Below, piece after piece: positions 51,388 through 60,466 of a stretch of 64,000 nt of DNA. How positions within the stretch are numbered: position 1 is the stretch's first letter; each line of letters opens with the position of its first letter. The position numbers and the translations under genes are program-made. The notes below the pieces were generated by a model. It was not told where the DNA came from. It ran no database searches and saw only the letters and a list, made by a program, of their open reading frames with translations. The stretch comes from Streptomyces actinomycinicus (GTDB taxonomy: Bacteria > Actinomycetota > Actinomycetes > Streptomycetales > Streptomycetaceae), in assembly GCF_016741775.1 (NCBI RefSeq), contig NZ_JAERRK010000002.1, positions 558,001 through 622,000 on the forward strand, given 5' to 3'.

Positions 51388-52379
51388 TGTGCTCGCTCCC
51401 CCATCAGACCGGCCGCGCCCTGGGCGAGCATCTCGGTGGCGAGTTCGCGACCGAGTGCCCACGCCTGGTCGTGCGTCTGGGGCACGGGACCGGTGGTGGA
51501 CAGCTGCACCATGCGCGTGCCGTCGGTCGTGCCGACGACGCCACGCAGGCGCATTTCCTTGACAAACTGGCCGTCGGCCTGGGAGCCCCCTCGCTCGAGC
51601 GGAGCCGAGAGGGGGGGAAGGTCGGCCAGCGCGCCCACAGGTGCGCTGCAACCGGCCTCCAGGGCGGCGAGCAGTGACCGCTCGGCGGTGACGGCGACCC
51701 GCGTGAACGGGTCGTCGAGTTCGCCGAGCGCGGCGATCAGGGCCGCGTTGTCCGCGGCACACTCGATCGCCAGGGCCCCCTGGCCGGGGGCGGGCAGAAC
51801 CGTGTCGACCGACAGGAAGTCGGTCACCTCGTCGATCCGGCCGATCCGGTTGAGGCCGGCGGCGGCCAGCACGACCGCGTCCAGTTCACCGTCCTGGACG
51901 TATCCGATCCTCGTGTCGACGTTGCCGCGGATCGCGACGGTCTCGATGTCCAGGCCGTGGGCGCGGGCGTACGCGTTCAGCTGCGCCATGCGACGCGGCG
52001 AACCGGTGCCGATGCGCGCCCCGCGCGGCAGGTCGGTGAACTTCAGCGCGTCGCGGGCGATGAGCACGTCCCGCGGGTCCTCACGCGGCGGTACGGCCGC
52101 CAGGACCAGTTCCGCGGGCTGTGCGGTCGGCAGGTCCTTGAGCGAATGAACCGCGAAGTCGACCTCGCCCTTCAGCAGCGCGTCGCGCAGCGCCGTGACG
52201 AACACGCCGGTGCCGCCGATCTGCGCGAGGTTCTCGCGGGAGACGTCGCCGTACGTGGTGATCTCGACCAGCTCGACGGGCCGCCCGGTCACCTGGTGGA
52301 CGGCCTCCGCCACCTGCCCGGACTGGGCCATGGCGAGCTTGCTGCGCCGGGTCCCCAGCCTCAGTGCCTTCTCAGTCAT
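51384..52379 (-). CDS. hemC: Hydroxymethylbilane synthase (porphobilinogen deaminase)
   Basis: HemC polymerises four porphobilinogens into hydroxymethylbilane. The 331-residue protein shows LRLGTRRSKLAMAQSGQVA at the N-terminus, HSLKDLPT with catalytic Asp82, GTGSPRRMAQL, and the dipyrromethane-cofactor cysteine Cys244 in LEAGCSAPVGALA. It overlaps hemA upstream and hemD downstream by three or four bases each, within the rex-hemA-hemC-hemD operon. Confidence 0.97.
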   Translation of the reverse strand: MTEKALRLGTRRSKLAMAQSGQVAEAVHQVTGRPVELVEITTYGDVSRENLAQIGGTGVFVTALRDALLKGEVDFAVHSLKDLPTAQPAELVLAAVPPREDPRDVLIARDALKFTDLPRGARIGTGSPRRMAQLNAYARAHGLDIETVAIRGNVDTRIGYVQDGELDAVVLAAAGLNRIGRIDEVTDFLSVDTVLPAPGQGALAIECAADNAALIAALGELDDPFTRVAVTAERSLLAALEAGCSAPVGALADLPPLSAPLERGGSQADGQFVKEMRLRGVVGTTDGTRMVQLSTTGPVPQTHDQAWALGRELATEMLAQGAAGLMGERAH

Positions 52380-54118
52380 GCCGGTCGGTCCTTCGTTTCT
52401 GTGCTGTCCACGGCCCGGGAGACGGAGGCGACCGTCTCCGGGTCGAGGTCGAACAGGGTGCGCAGCGCGTCCGCGTACCCGGCGCCGCCGGGCTCGGCCG
52501 CGAGCTGCTTGACCCGTACGGTCGGCGCGTGCAGCAGCTTGTCCACGACCCGGTGGACGGCCTGCCGGATCTCGCCGCGCTGGCGTTCGTCCAGGTCGGG
52601 CAGGCGGCCGTCGAGCCGCGCGATCTCACTGGCGACCACATCGGCGGCCATGGTGCGCAGCGCGACCACGGTCGGCGTGATGTGTGCCGCCCGCTGCGCC
52701 GCCCCGAAGGCCGCGACCTCGTCGGAGACGATACGCCGGACCTGGTCCACGTCGGCCGCCATCGGCGCGTCGGCGGAGGCCTCGGCCAGCGACTCGATGT
52801 CGACCAGGCGCACCCCGGCCAGCCGGTGCACGGCCGCGTCGATGTCGCGGGGCATGGCCAGGTCGAGGAGGAAGACGAAGGGCGCGGGGCGCTCGGCCAC
52901 CGGCTCCGGCTTGCGCCGCTCGGGGATCCGGCCGACGCTGGCGGCGGTCGCGGCGAGCGCGGTGATCAGCTCGGCGTCCGCCTCGGGGGTGCGGCGGTCC
53001 CGGCGGTCGGTGACCCCTCCCGCCGGCTCCCGGCTCCGCCCGAGCCGGGAAGTGCCTCCGCCGGCCCACGCCGCGTGCTGCTCCAGGGTGGCCGCGTCCA
53101 TGCCGGCCACGGCGGCCTCGCCCATGAGCGAGAAGCCGGGCTGTACGGCGGCGAGGTCGAGCGGGCAGTTCTCCTCGCCGCCGGCGCCGGTGGCCGGCAG
53201 CGGGGCCTTGCCGGCCGTGCGAGCGGTGTCGGCCGGGGCGGCGGGCGCGGTGATCTCGGCGGCGGGGGCGCCGGTCCGGCCCTCGACCGCCTGCGCGACC
53301 GCCTCCGCGGTGAGCACCAGACCGGTCGCGCCGGTGCAGGAGACGACGACGTCGGCACGTGTCAGCTCGTGCCGCACCGCCGCCATCTCCACCGCGCGGG
53401 CGGTGACGGCCGCCGTGTCGTCGCCGTCGGTCAGTATCTGGGCGAGCCGCTCGGCGCGCTCGAAGGTGCGGTTGGCGACGACGACCTCGGCGACACCGGC
53501 GCGCGCGAGCGTGGCCGCGGCCAGGGACGACATCGATCCGGCGCCGATGACCAGCGCCTTCTTGCCGGCGGCCCAGTCCTGGACGGCACCGCCGGCGGCC
53601 AGCTGCTCCAGGCCGAAGGTGACCAGGGACTGCCCTGCGCGGTCGATCCCGGTCTCGGAGTGGGCGCGCTTGCCGACCCGCAGGGCCTGCTGGAACAGGT
53701 CGTTCAGCAGCTTGCCGGCGCTGTGCAGCTCCTGGGCGCGGGCCAGGGAGTCCTTGATCTGTCCGAGGATCTGCCCCTCGCCGACGACCATCGAGTCGAG
53801 CCCGCAGGCCACCGAGAACAGGTGGTGGACCGCCCGGTCCTCGTAGTGCACGTACAGATAGGGCGTCAGCTCTTCCAGGCCGACCCCGCTGTGCTGGGCG
53901 AGCAGCGTGGACAGCTCGGCGACGCCGGCGTGGAACTTGTCCACGTCGGCGTACAGCTCGATGCGGTTGCAGGTGGCCAGCACCGCGGCCTCGGTGGCGG
54001 GCTCGGCGGCGACCGTGTCCTGGACCAGCTTGTTCTGGGCGTCCGTGCTCAGCGCGGCCCGCTCCAGCACGCTGACCGGGGCACTGCGGTGGCTCAGCCC
54101 GACGACGAGGAGACTCAT
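52376..54118 (-). CDS. hemA: Glutamyl-tRNA reductase
   Basis: HemA reduces glutamyl-tRNA to glutamate-1-semialdehyde, the first committed step of the C5 pathway. Catalytic Cys50 lies in LATCNRIELYADVD. Other markers are HLFSVACGLDSMVVGEGQILGQIK and the NADPH-binding ALVIGAGSMSSLAAATLARAG. At 580 residues it is about 150 longer than the usual enzyme. The excess is an Ala/Pro/Gly/Arg-rich insertion after residue 275 within the NADPH domain (GAPAAEITAPAAPADTARTA and on), a known feature of streptomycete HemA. The insertion may be regulatory. It overlaps rex by four bases. Confidence 0.96.
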   Translation of the reverse strand: MSLLVVGLSHRSAPVSVLERAALSTDAQNKLVQDTVAAEPATEAAVLATCNRIELYADVDKFHAGVAELSTLLAQHSGVGLEELTPYLYVHYEDRAVHHLFSVACGLDSMVVGEGQILGQIKDSLARAQELHSAGKLLNDLFQQALRVGKRAHSETGIDRAGQSLVTFGLEQLAAGGAVQDWAAGKKALVIGAGSMSSLAAATLARAGVAEVVVANRTFERAERLAQILTDGDDTAAVTARAVEMAAVRHELTRADVVVSCTGATGLVLTAEAVAQAVEGRTGAPAAEITAPAAPADTARTAGKAPLPATGAGGEENCPLDLAAVQPGFSLMGEAAVAGMDAATLEQHAAWAGGGTSRLGRSREPAGGVTDRRDRRTPEADAELITALAATAASVGRIPERRKPEPVAERPAPFVFLLDLAMPRDIDAAVHRLAGVRLVDIESLAEASADAPMAADVDQVRRIVSDEVAAFGAAQRAAHITPTVVALRTMAADVVASEIARLDGRLPDLDERQRGEIRQAVHRVVDKLLHAPTVRVKQLAAEPGGAGYADALRTLFDLDPETVASVSRAVDSTETKDRPA

Positions 54119-54876
54119 GCCGGCATCACGGCGGGGACGTCCCCGTCGGGCCCCTGGTCGGCGGAGTCGTCGCGCGTGGCGGCGGGCAGCGCGGCGTCGC
54201 CCGCGGCGGTCTCCTCGCCGGCCTTGCGCTGCTCGTGGAAGGCGAGGATCTGCAGCTCGATGGAGAGGTCGACCTTGCGCACGTCGACGCCGTCCGGGAC
54301 GGACAGCACGGTCGGCGCGAAGTTGAGGATGGACGTCACACCGGCGGCCACGAGCCGGTCGCAGACCTGCTGGGCGGCACCGGCGGGGGTGGCGATCACA
54401 CCGATCGACACGCCGTTGTCCTTGATGATCTTCTCGAGGTCGTCGGTGTGCTGCACGGGGATGCCGGCGACGGGCTTCCCGGCCATCGCCGGGTCGGCGT
54501 CGATGAGCGCGGCCACCCGGAAGCCGCGGGAGGCGAAGCCGCCGTAGTTGGCGAGGGCCGCGCCGAGGTTACCGATACCGACGATGACAACCGGCCAGTC
54601 CTGGGTCAGGCCGAGTTCACGGGAGATCTGGTAGACGAGATACTCCACGTCGTAGCCGACACCGCGCGTTCCGTAGGAGCCCAGGTAGGAGAAGTCCTTG
54701 CGCAGCTTGGCGGAGTTGACCCCCGCCGCCGCGGCCAGCTCCTCGGAGGAGACCGTGGGGACCGAGCGCTCCGACAGTGCGGTCAGGGCTCGGAGGTACA
54801 GCGGAAGCCGGGCGACGGTGGCCTCGGGAATCCCTCGGCTGCGGGTCGCCGGTCGGTGTGTTCGGCCAGTTGCCAC
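54115..54876 (-). CDS. rex: Redox-sensing transcriptional repressor Rex
   Basis: Rex senses the NADH/NAD+ ratio and represses respiratory and heme genes until NADH rises. The 253-residue protein has a winged-helix DNA-binding domain (PEATVARLPLYLRALTALSE, VSSEELAAAAGVNSAKLRKDFSYLGSYGTRGVGY) and a Rossmann domain with the dinucleotide-binding VVIVGIGNLGAALANYGGF and a domain-swap helix at the end. A 30-residue acidic C-terminal tail is species-specific. The GTG start is preceded by AGGAGC. It is the first gene of the operon with hemA, hemC and hemD, and a Rex operator lies about 75 bases upstream, so it is autoregulated. Confidence 0.97.
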   Translation of the reverse strand: MATGRTHRPATRSRGIPEATVARLPLYLRALTALSERSVPTVSSEELAAAAGVNSAKLRKDFSYLGSYGTRGVGYDVEYLVYQISRELGLTQDWPVVIVGIGNLGAALANYGGFASRGFRVAALIDADPAMAGKPVAGIPVQHTDDLEKIIKDNGVSIGVIATPAGAAQQVCDRLVAAGVTSILNFAPTVLSVPDGVDVRKVDLSIELQILAFHEQRKAGEETAAGDAALPAATRDDSADQGPDGDVPAVMPA

Positions 54877-54949
54877 GGTGCTCCTGCGGGTAGAGCGGGG
54901 CTGCAGGCGGTTCGTTCCCAGACCGCCCCATCGACAGCAGGCTATGTCT

Positions 54950-54967
54950 TTGTGAACGCGTGCACAA
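54950..54967 (-). promoter_or_regulatory. rex: Rex operator (ROP) of the rex-hemACD operon
   Basis: TTGTGAACGCGTGCACAA is the Streptomyces Rex operator with one mismatch in the inner half-site. It lies in the promoter region of the leftward rex operon, so Rex represses itself and heme synthesis when NADH is low. The spacer to the right (54968-55153) has no gene. Confidence 0.92.
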
Positions 54968-55153
54968 AGATGGTGTCCGATTTGCCCGGCAGAAGTGACC
55001 GGGGTCACGCGCCGTTCGCGCGCTCGCCCGGAACCGGCGCATACACACCGGCGTTCCTTCATTACTGGGGGCAAAGCCGCACACTCTCCTCACGAACCCC
55101 GCCCCCGAGACCAAACCACCGTCGATCCTAAGCGACTTTCCGGTCGGTTTGGA

Positions 55154-55435
55154 CTAGTCGGTCAGTGCCCGGCGCAGTCGCTCCTCGTTCACGCGCCAGA
55201 AGGTGTGCTGTTCACCGTCGACGAGTACGACCGGGATCTGCTCCCAGTAGCGGTCGTGGAGTTCCCGGTCCTCGGTGATGTCCTCGGACACCCACGGCAC
55301 GCCGAGGTCGCCGCAGACTTTTTCGATCACCAGCTGCGCGTCGTCGCACAGGTGGCAGCCCGGCTTGCGGATCAGGGTGACCAGCCGCTCGCGGGGCTCG
55401 GTCCTGCGTCGGAAGAGGGGACTCATACCGGCCAT
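55154..55435 (-). CDS. Glutaredoxin-family thiol-disulfide protein
   Basis: The 93-residue thioredoxin-fold protein has the redox motif CHLC at residues 27-30 (RKPGCHLCDDAQLVIEKV), the cis-proline segment WEQIPVVLVDGEQHTFWRV, and no signal peptide. It is a DUF836/glutaredoxin-like reductant. Three in-frame starts exist; I prefer MAGMSPLF, nine bases after GGAG, over MSPLF and a longer MGVERAR form. It lies upstream of rex on the same strand but has its own transcription, because the Rex promoter region separates them. Confidence 0.9.
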   Translation of the reverse strand: MAGMSPLFRRRTEPRERLVTLIRKPGCHLCDDAQLVIEKVCGDLGVPWVSEDITEDRELHDRYWEQIPVVLVDGEQHTFWRVNEERLRRALTD

Positions 55436-55552
55436 TCTCGCGCGCTCCACGCCCATTCCGGATCGCCTCTTTAACGGTCCCGACGCGCAGAGTTCACAGC
55501 TTGCCAACCTCTCGACTCCGGAACCACCGAACAGACTGGCTATGCTCACGTC

Positions 55553-56473
55553 ATGGCCGCTCTCGGATGGCTCACTCCCCGTAGGCGCTCCGCCACCGCG
55601 CGCAGCGTGCTGGCAGGCGAGGCCTCGGCGGAGGCTGCCCGCAAGTCCTCGCAGGAGGCCCCGCAGGTCACGCCGGAGGAACCGGTGTTCCCGGTGATCG
55701 GCGACGACAAGGCGGCCGCCTTCTTCGACCTCGACAACACGGTGATGCAGGGCGCCGCGCTCTTCCACTTCGGCCGGGGACTGTACAAGCGGAAGTTCTT
55801 CGAGACCCGCGACCTCGCCAGGTTCGCCTGGCAGCAGGCGTGGTTCCGGCTGGCCGGCGTCGAGGACCCCGAGCACATGCAGGACGCCCGCGACTCGGCC
55901 CTGTCGATCGTCAAGGGCCACCGGGTGGCCGAACTCGAGACGATCGGCGAGGAGATCTACGACGAGTACATGGCCGACCGGATCTGGCCCGGCACCCGCG
56001 CCCTCGCCCAGGCCCACCTGGACGCCGGCCAGAAGGTGTGGCTGGTCACGGCGGCCCCCGTCGAGATCGCCCAGGTCATCGCCCGGCGCCTCGGCCTGAC
56101 CGGCGCCCTCGGCACGGTCGCCGAGTCGGTCGACGGCGTCTACACCGGCAAGCTGGTCGGCGAGCCGCTGCACGGCCCCGCGAAGGCCGAGGCGGTACGC
56201 GCCCTGGCCGCCGCCGAGGGCCTCGACCTCACCCGGTGCGCGGCCTACAGCGACAGCCACAACGACATCCCGATGCTGTCCCTGGTGGGCCACCCCTACG
56301 CCATCAACCCCGACGCCAAGCTCCGCAGGCACGCCCGCGAGAAGGACTGGCGGCTGCGCGACTACCGCACCGGCCGCAAGGCGGCGAAGGTGGGCATCCC
56401 GGCGGCGGCCGGCGTGGGTGCGGTCGCCGGTGGCACCGCGGCCGCGATCGCCCTGAGCCGCCGCCGCCGATAG
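55553..56473 (+). CDS. HAD-IB family hydrolase (SerB-like phosphatase)
   Basis: The 306-residue protein contains the HAD catalytic motif [17 protein letters not shown] with the nucleophilic Asp (FDLDNT), motif [10 protein letters not shown], and motif [33 protein letters not shown] cap domain in between ([22 protein letters not shown]) fits the HAD-IB class, which includes phosphoserine phosphatase-like and lipid or sugar phosphate phosphatases. The C-terminus has a short hydrophobic stretch ([23 protein letters not shown]) that may associate with membrane. Conserved immediately before bldN in streptomycetes. Substrate unknown. Confidence 0.92.
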   Translation: MAALGWLTPRRRSATARSVLAGEASAEAARKSSQEAPQVTPEEPVFPVIGDDKAAAFFDLDNTVMQGAALFHFGRGLYKRKFFETRDLARFAWQQAWFRLAGVEDPEHMQDARDSALSIVKGHRVAELETIGEEIYDEYMADRIWPGTRALAQAHLDAGQKVWLVTAAPVEIAQVIARRLGLTGALGTVAESVDGVYTGKLVGEPLHGPAKAEAVRALAAAEGLDLTRCAAYSDSHNDIPMLSLVGHPYAINPDAKLRRHAREKDWRLRDYRTGRKAAKVGIPAAAGVGAVAGGTAAAIALSRRRR

Positions 56474-56557
56474 TTCCGGCGTTCGGGTCCGGAGTCCCAG
56501 TGTCCGGGCCCGGAGTTCCCGTGTTCGGGTCCGGAGTTCCGGCGTTCGAGTCCGGAT
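56474..56557 (+). repeat. Four 21-bp tandem repeats after the HAD phosphatase stop
   Basis: Units of 21 bases begin at 56474, 56495, 56516 and 56537. They share a core of GTTCGGGTCCGGAG with few differences and start on the base after the stop codon. They are not in an annotated gene. Confidence 0.88.
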
Positions 56558-56923
56558 CATCGGCGCACACCCGCGGACCGGTGCCGGAGACGGGGCGGTC
56601 CGCGACGTTCACGCAGCTCCCCGCGCCCCTCCCCGGGCGCCGCCCGCGCGCTCTTTGAACGATGCATGTACATCACCTTTTTCAACACGCCCCGCACTTC
56701 ACCGAAACACGCCTTTTTCCGGTCAACAAGCGATCAGCTTGCGGAACTTGACCTGGCATCAAACGATTACAGAAGCGACGCAATCGATGATTTGAGCAAC
56801 TCGGTGTAGCAGTGCCTGCACGAAGCGTTATTCTCCTCAGACGCAAACCGGTACCCCTCCGTCGCTACGACGGGTGAAAGGTCCCGCACTGCACGTGATG
56901 GAAGCTCTGCCTCTGGGAGTCCC
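56558..56923. promoter_or_regulatory. AT-richer upstream region of bldN
   Basis: No gene is visible. From about 56650 the DNA is markedly less GC-rich than its surroundings. It holds an ATGCATGTACAT palindromic stretch, CACC followed by TTTTT, a CAAGC/GCTTG inverted pair (56727-56741) and CTTGACC at 56747. In S. coelicolor the bldN promoter is repressed by BldD; I do not see a complete BldD box here and cannot place the start site. Confidence 0.5.
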
Positions 56924-57700
56924 GTGTACCCACACGTCGGGGTTGACGCCTCGGGCCTGGCTACGCTGCGCGCAACGGTCGCAACGGTCAAGGAGACGCT
57001 GCGCGTCTTCGCCCCCACCGCGTACGCCGTCCCCGCCTTCGCCGCCGCGCCCGTAGGCCCGTGCTACGCACTGGCCGACGGCAGCGCCGCCGTCGGCAGA
57101 CGAGGACGCGCCACCGGCCCGGCCACCACCCGCCGCCCGGCCGCCGACAGCGACAGCGCCCGGATGATGGATCTGGTCGAACGCGCCCAGGCCGGCGAGG
57201 CCGAGGCCTTCGGGCGGCTCTACGACCAGTACAGCGACACCGTGTACCGGTACATCTACTACCGCGTCGGCGGCCGCGCGACCGCCGAGGACCTCACGAG
57301 CGAGACCTTTCTGCGGGCGCTGCGCAGGATCGGCACCTTCACCTGGCAGGGCCGGGACTTCGGCGCCTGGCTGGTCACGATCGCCCGGAACCTCGTCGCC
57401 GACCACTTCAAGTCGAGCCGGTTCCGGCTGGAGGTCACCACCGGCGAGATGCTCGACGCCAACGAGGTCGAACGCTCCCCGGAGGACTCCGTCCTGGAGT
57501 CGCTGTCCAACGCCGCGCTGCTCGACGCCGTACGCCGGCTCAACCCGCAGCAGCAGGAGTGCGTCACGCTCCGCTTCCTCCAGGGCCTCTCGGTCGCCGA
57601 GACCGCCCGGGTGATGGGCAAGAACGAGGGCGCCATCAAGACCCTCCAGTACCGCGCCGTACGCACGCTCGCCCGCCTGCTGCCGGACGACGCCCGCTGA
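56924..57700 (+). CDS. bldN: Developmental ECF sigma factor BldN (pro-protein)
   Basis: BldN is the ECF sigma factor needed for aerial growth; it drives chaplin and rodlin genes and whi targets. The GTG start and opening VYPHVGVDASGLATLRATV match the characteristic N-terminal pro-sequence of about 86 residues, which is cleaved in S. coelicolor to give the mature sigma factor. Core region 2 begins near residue 82 (MMDLVERAQAGEAEAFGRLYDQYSDTVYRY, AEDLTSETFLRALRRI) and region 4 ends the protein (NPQQQECVTLRFLQGLSVAETARVMGKNEGAIKTL). 258 residues. Its anti-sigma factor gene rsbN follows, so the locus is a complete unit. Confidence 0.96.
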   Translation: MYPHVGVDASGLATLRATVATVKETLRVFAPTAYAVPAFAAAPVGPCYALADGSAAVGRRGRATGPATTRRPAADSDSARMMDLVERAQAGEAEAFGRLYDQYSDTVYRYIYYRVGGRATAEDLTSETFLRALRRIGTFTWQGRDFGAWLVTIARNLVADHFKSSRFRLEVTTGEMLDANEVERSPEDSVLESLSNAALLDAVRRLNPQQQECVTLRFLQGLSVAETARVMGKNEGAIKTLQYRAVRTLARLLPDDAR

Positions 57701-57936
57701 GCACGGCAACCGAGAGCGACACCCAACTCACGTTCCGTGTACGCCGGTTGCCTTTCTGAGCCGATCGTCCGCCGTCCGTAACCCAAGTGCCGCGCCAGTC
57801 GTTGTGCGGGATACAGGCTCCCTGTGGTCACGTCCTGGCCGACCCTGATCGCTCGATCGAGTGGAAGTGGTCGTGGGCGTGCAACCCTCAGGACCCCCTG
57901 GGGAGTCGACCGTCATGACGAGAGGAGGTGCCGCCA

Positions 57937-59172
57937 GTGATCGCGAACGTATCGGCACACCGGCGGGCGAACGCCTTCGCCCAGGCCCTGGAGGAGCAGT
58001 CCGACCGGGACACGGCGGCCGAGCAGTCCGCAGCAGCGGCGGGTTCACCGCCGACGCACGGGGACCAGACCGGCCAGGGCGATCTGCTGGCCCTGGCCGC
58101 GGGTCTCGGCGCGCTGCCCAAGCCGCAGCTCGACCCCGAGGTCAAGGTCGTGCAGCGGGCCCAGCTGGTGGCCGCCATGGAGGCCATGCTCCAAGAGGGA
58201 ACCGGGGCGGCGGATGCGTCGGTGCCGGAACAGCGGTCCCACCGGGCCAGGGGCGCGCACCGGGCGAGCCCACTGGGCAAGTTCCGCCCGCGTACGAGGC
58301 TGACCAAGGGGCTCGCGGCAGGCGGGCTGAGCGTCGGCGTGGCCGCCGGGGCCTTCGGCGGGGTCGCAGCCGCCAGCTCCGACGCTCTGCCCGGCGACTC
58401 GCTGTACGGCCTGAAGCGTGGCATCGAGGACTTCAAGCTCAACTACCTGACCGACGGCGACGACCAGCGCGGCCAGACCTACCTCGACCAGGCCTCCACC
58501 CGGCTCAGCGAGGCCCGGCGGCTGCTCGAGCGCGGCCGCGGTGGCCACCTCGACCACGAGTCCATCGGCGAGATCCGCCGCACCCTGTCCGGGATGCAGC
58601 ACGACGTCACCGAGGGCCATCGGCTGCTGCACGCGGCCTATGAGGCGGACCCGGACTCGCTCGGCCCCATCCAGGCCCTGTCCAGCTTCTCGCGGTCCCA
58701 CCGCGAGGCCTGGTCCGCGCTCAGCGACAAGCTGCCGGTGCAGCTCGGCGACGTCAAACAGCAGGTCTCGTCGGTCCTCGACGCCATAGACGAAGAGGTC
58801 GCCCCGCTGCAGTCCCTGCTCCCGCAGCCACCCGCCCCGTCCGGCGGCGGCCAGCGGCAGAGCGGCTCCGGCACGGCGTCCACCGGCTCCTCCGGCGGGC
58901 ACCGGCCCAGCTCGCCCAGCTCCTCGGGCCACACCCCGTCCACCGGCAAACACACCGGCAGCGGCACCCCGAGCGGTCCGGCCACCGGCAGCAGCGGCGA
59001 CGGCCTGATCGGCGGCGACACCGGCGGCCTCCTCGACCCGCCGAAGATCGGCTCCGACGGCAGCTCCCCGTCCGCCGGCAAGTCCCCGTCCGCACAGCCG
59101 GACGTCACCATCCCGCCGCTCATCCCGGACCTGCTGCCGGGCCTGGGCATCGACAGCGAGGACGACGACTAG
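57937..59172 (+). CDS. rsbN: Anti-sigma factor RsbN (BldN antagonist), DUF5667
   Basis: RsbN holds BldN inactive at the membrane. The protein has a cytoplasmic N-terminal domain of about 115 residues (VIANVSAHRRANAFAQALEE, LALAAGLGALPKPQLDPEV), one membrane helix (LAAGGLSVGVAAGAFGGVAAA) and a long external DUF5667 region (LPGDSLYGLKRGIEDFKLNYLTDGD, YLDQASTRLSEARRLLERG). A Ser/Gly/Pro stalk with repeated GSGTxSGxAxG follows, and it ends IPDLLPGLGIDSEDDD. I chose GTG 57937, eight bases after GGAGG; an in-frame GTG nine bases earlier overlaps that site. 411 residues. Confidence 0.93.
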   Translation: MIANVSAHRRANAFAQALEEQSDRDTAAEQSAAAAGSPPTHGDQTGQGDLLALAAGLGALPKPQLDPEVKVVQRAQLVAAMEAMLQEGTGAADASVPEQRSHRARGAHRASPLGKFRPRTRLTKGLAAGGLSVGVAAGAFGGVAAASSDALPGDSLYGLKRGIEDFKLNYLTDGDDQRGQTYLDQASTRLSEARRLLERGRGGHLDHESIGEIRRTLSGMQHDVTEGHRLLHAAYEADPDSLGPIQALSSFSRSHREAWSALSDKLPVQLGDVKQQVSSVLDAIDEEVAPLQSLLPQPPAPSGGGQRQSGSGTASTGSSGGHRPSSPSSSGHTPSTGKHTGSGTPSGPATGSSGDGLIGGDTGGLLDPPKIGSDGSSPSAGKSPSAQPDVTIPPLIPDLLPGLGIDSEDDD

Positions 59173-59305
59173 CCGCACGACGTCCACGACGACCGGGGGC
59201 ACCCCACCCGAGCGGGGCGCCCCCGGACCCGTCACCGGACAAGCGCGCCGGCCTCCGGCCGACGGCTCCAGCCGACCGGACGCCCCACGGACGCCCCCGG
59301 CCATC

Positions 59306-59419
59306 ACTCGTTCAGAAGAACACCGGCCGCGGCTGCACCAGCAACTCGTTCAGAAGAACACCGACCGCGGCTGCACCAGCAACTCGCTCAGAAGAACACC
59401 GACCGCCGCTGCACCAGCA
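59306..59419 (-). repeat. Three 38-bp tandem copies of the acyltransferase gene's 3' end
   Basis: Units 59306-59343, 59344-59381 and 59382-59419 are nearly identical. Read leftward the last one is the genuine gene end (codons for LLVQRRSVFF and TGA); the other two are extra copies downstream, each with the same stop in the same relative place. The rest of the 215-base gap after rsbN (59173-59305) shows no gene. Confidence 0.92.
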
Positions 59420-60452
59420 ACTTGTAGAGGGTGTGCTGGATCTGCTCCCGCACCTGGTCGGTCAGGTTGAACATCAGCATCGGGTCCTCGGCCGCCTCCG
59501 GCGGATAGCCGTCCGTCGGGATCGGCTCGCCGAACTGGATCGTCCACTTGGTCGGGAGCGGGATCGCCCCCAGCGGCCCCAGCCACGGGAACGTCGGCGT
59601 CAGCGGGAAGTACGGGAAGCCCAGCAGCCGGGCCAGCGTCTTGGCGTTGCCGATCATCGGGTAGATCTCCTCGGCACCGACGATCGAGCAGGGGATGATC
59701 GGCGCCCCCTGGCGCAGGGCCGTGGAGACGAACCCGCCGCGGCCGAACCGCTGGAGCTTGTAGCGCTCGCCGAAAGGTTTCCCGATGCCCTTGAAGCCCT
59801 CCGGCATCACCCCGACCAGCTCGCCCTGCGCCAGCAGCCGCCCCGCGTCCTCCGCACAGGCGAGGGTGTGCCCCAGCTTGCGGGCCAGCTCGTTGACCAC
59901 CGGCAGCACGAACACCAGGTCGGCCGCCAGCAGCCGCAGATGACGGCCGGCGGGATGCTGGTCGTGCACCGCCACCTGCATCATCAGACCGTCCAGCGGC
60001 AGCGTGCCGGAATGGTTGGCGACGATCAGCGCCCCGCCCTCGGCCGGGATGTTCTCGATGCCCTTCACCTCGACCCGGAAGTACTTCTCGTACACCGGCC
60101 GCAGCAGCGACATCAGGACCTGGTCGGTCAGCTCCTCGTCGTACCCGAAGTCGTCGACCTCGTAGTCCCCGGACAGCCGGCGCCGCAGGAAGGCCAGCCC
60201 GGCCGCCACACGCCGCTCCAGGCCGCCGTCCCGCCCGTCGGCGCCCTGCTGCTCCAGCGGCTCCTCCTCGCGGCTCACAGGCCCATCATGCTGCGCCTGC
60301 GCCCGGCTCGGCAGGGGCTGGACCTCACCCATCTCGCCCGTCTCCCCGAGCGCCCCGCGCCGGCCGGCCCCGCCCCGGCGCCGCGCCGGGCGCTGCGCGG
60401 CGCTCCCGCGGGACCGGTCGTCGTCGAACGGAATGACCTTGGCGTCCGCCAT
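59388..60452 (-). CDS. Lysophospholipid acyltransferase family protein (PlsC-like)
   Basis: The 354-residue protein has a 90-residue Arg/Gly/Gln-rich N-terminus and a PlsC-like acyltransferase core. The catalytic HX4D is NHSGTLPLDG, followed by a motif resembling PEG (MPEGFKGIGKPFGERYKLQRFGRGG) and a substrate-binding IIPCSIVGAEEIYP. Such enzymes transfer acyl chains to glycerol phosphates or related lipids in the membrane. The N-terminus is unrelated to that of 1-acyl-glycerol-3-phosphate acyltransferases, so the substrate is uncertain. Start and ATG lie 15 bases from the end of the upstream epimerase gene. The last 38 bases are triplicated. Confidence 0.9.
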   Translation of the reverse strand: MADAKVIPFDDDRSRGSAAQRPARRRGGAGRRGALGETGEMGEVQPLPSRAQAQHDGPVSREEEPLEQQGADGRDGGLERRVAAGLAFLRRRLSGDYEVDDFGYDEELTDQVLMSLLRPVYEKYFRVEVKGIENIPAEGGALIVANHSGTLPLDGLMMQVAVHDQHPAGRHLRLLAADLVFVLPVVNELARKLGHTLACAEDAGRLLAQGELVGVMPEGFKGIGKPFGERYKLQRFGRGGFVSTALRQGAPIIPCSIVGAEEIYPMIGNAKTLARLLGFPYFPLTPTFPWLGPLGAIPLPTKWTIQFGEPIPTDGYPPEAAEDPMLMFNLTDQVREQIQHTLYKLLVQRRSVFF

Positions 60453-60466
60453 CGTTGCCGCTCTCC

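Noticed and set aside
56474..56560. CRISPR array
   Set aside because: The 21-bp units are contiguous, without spacers, and no cas genes are nearby.
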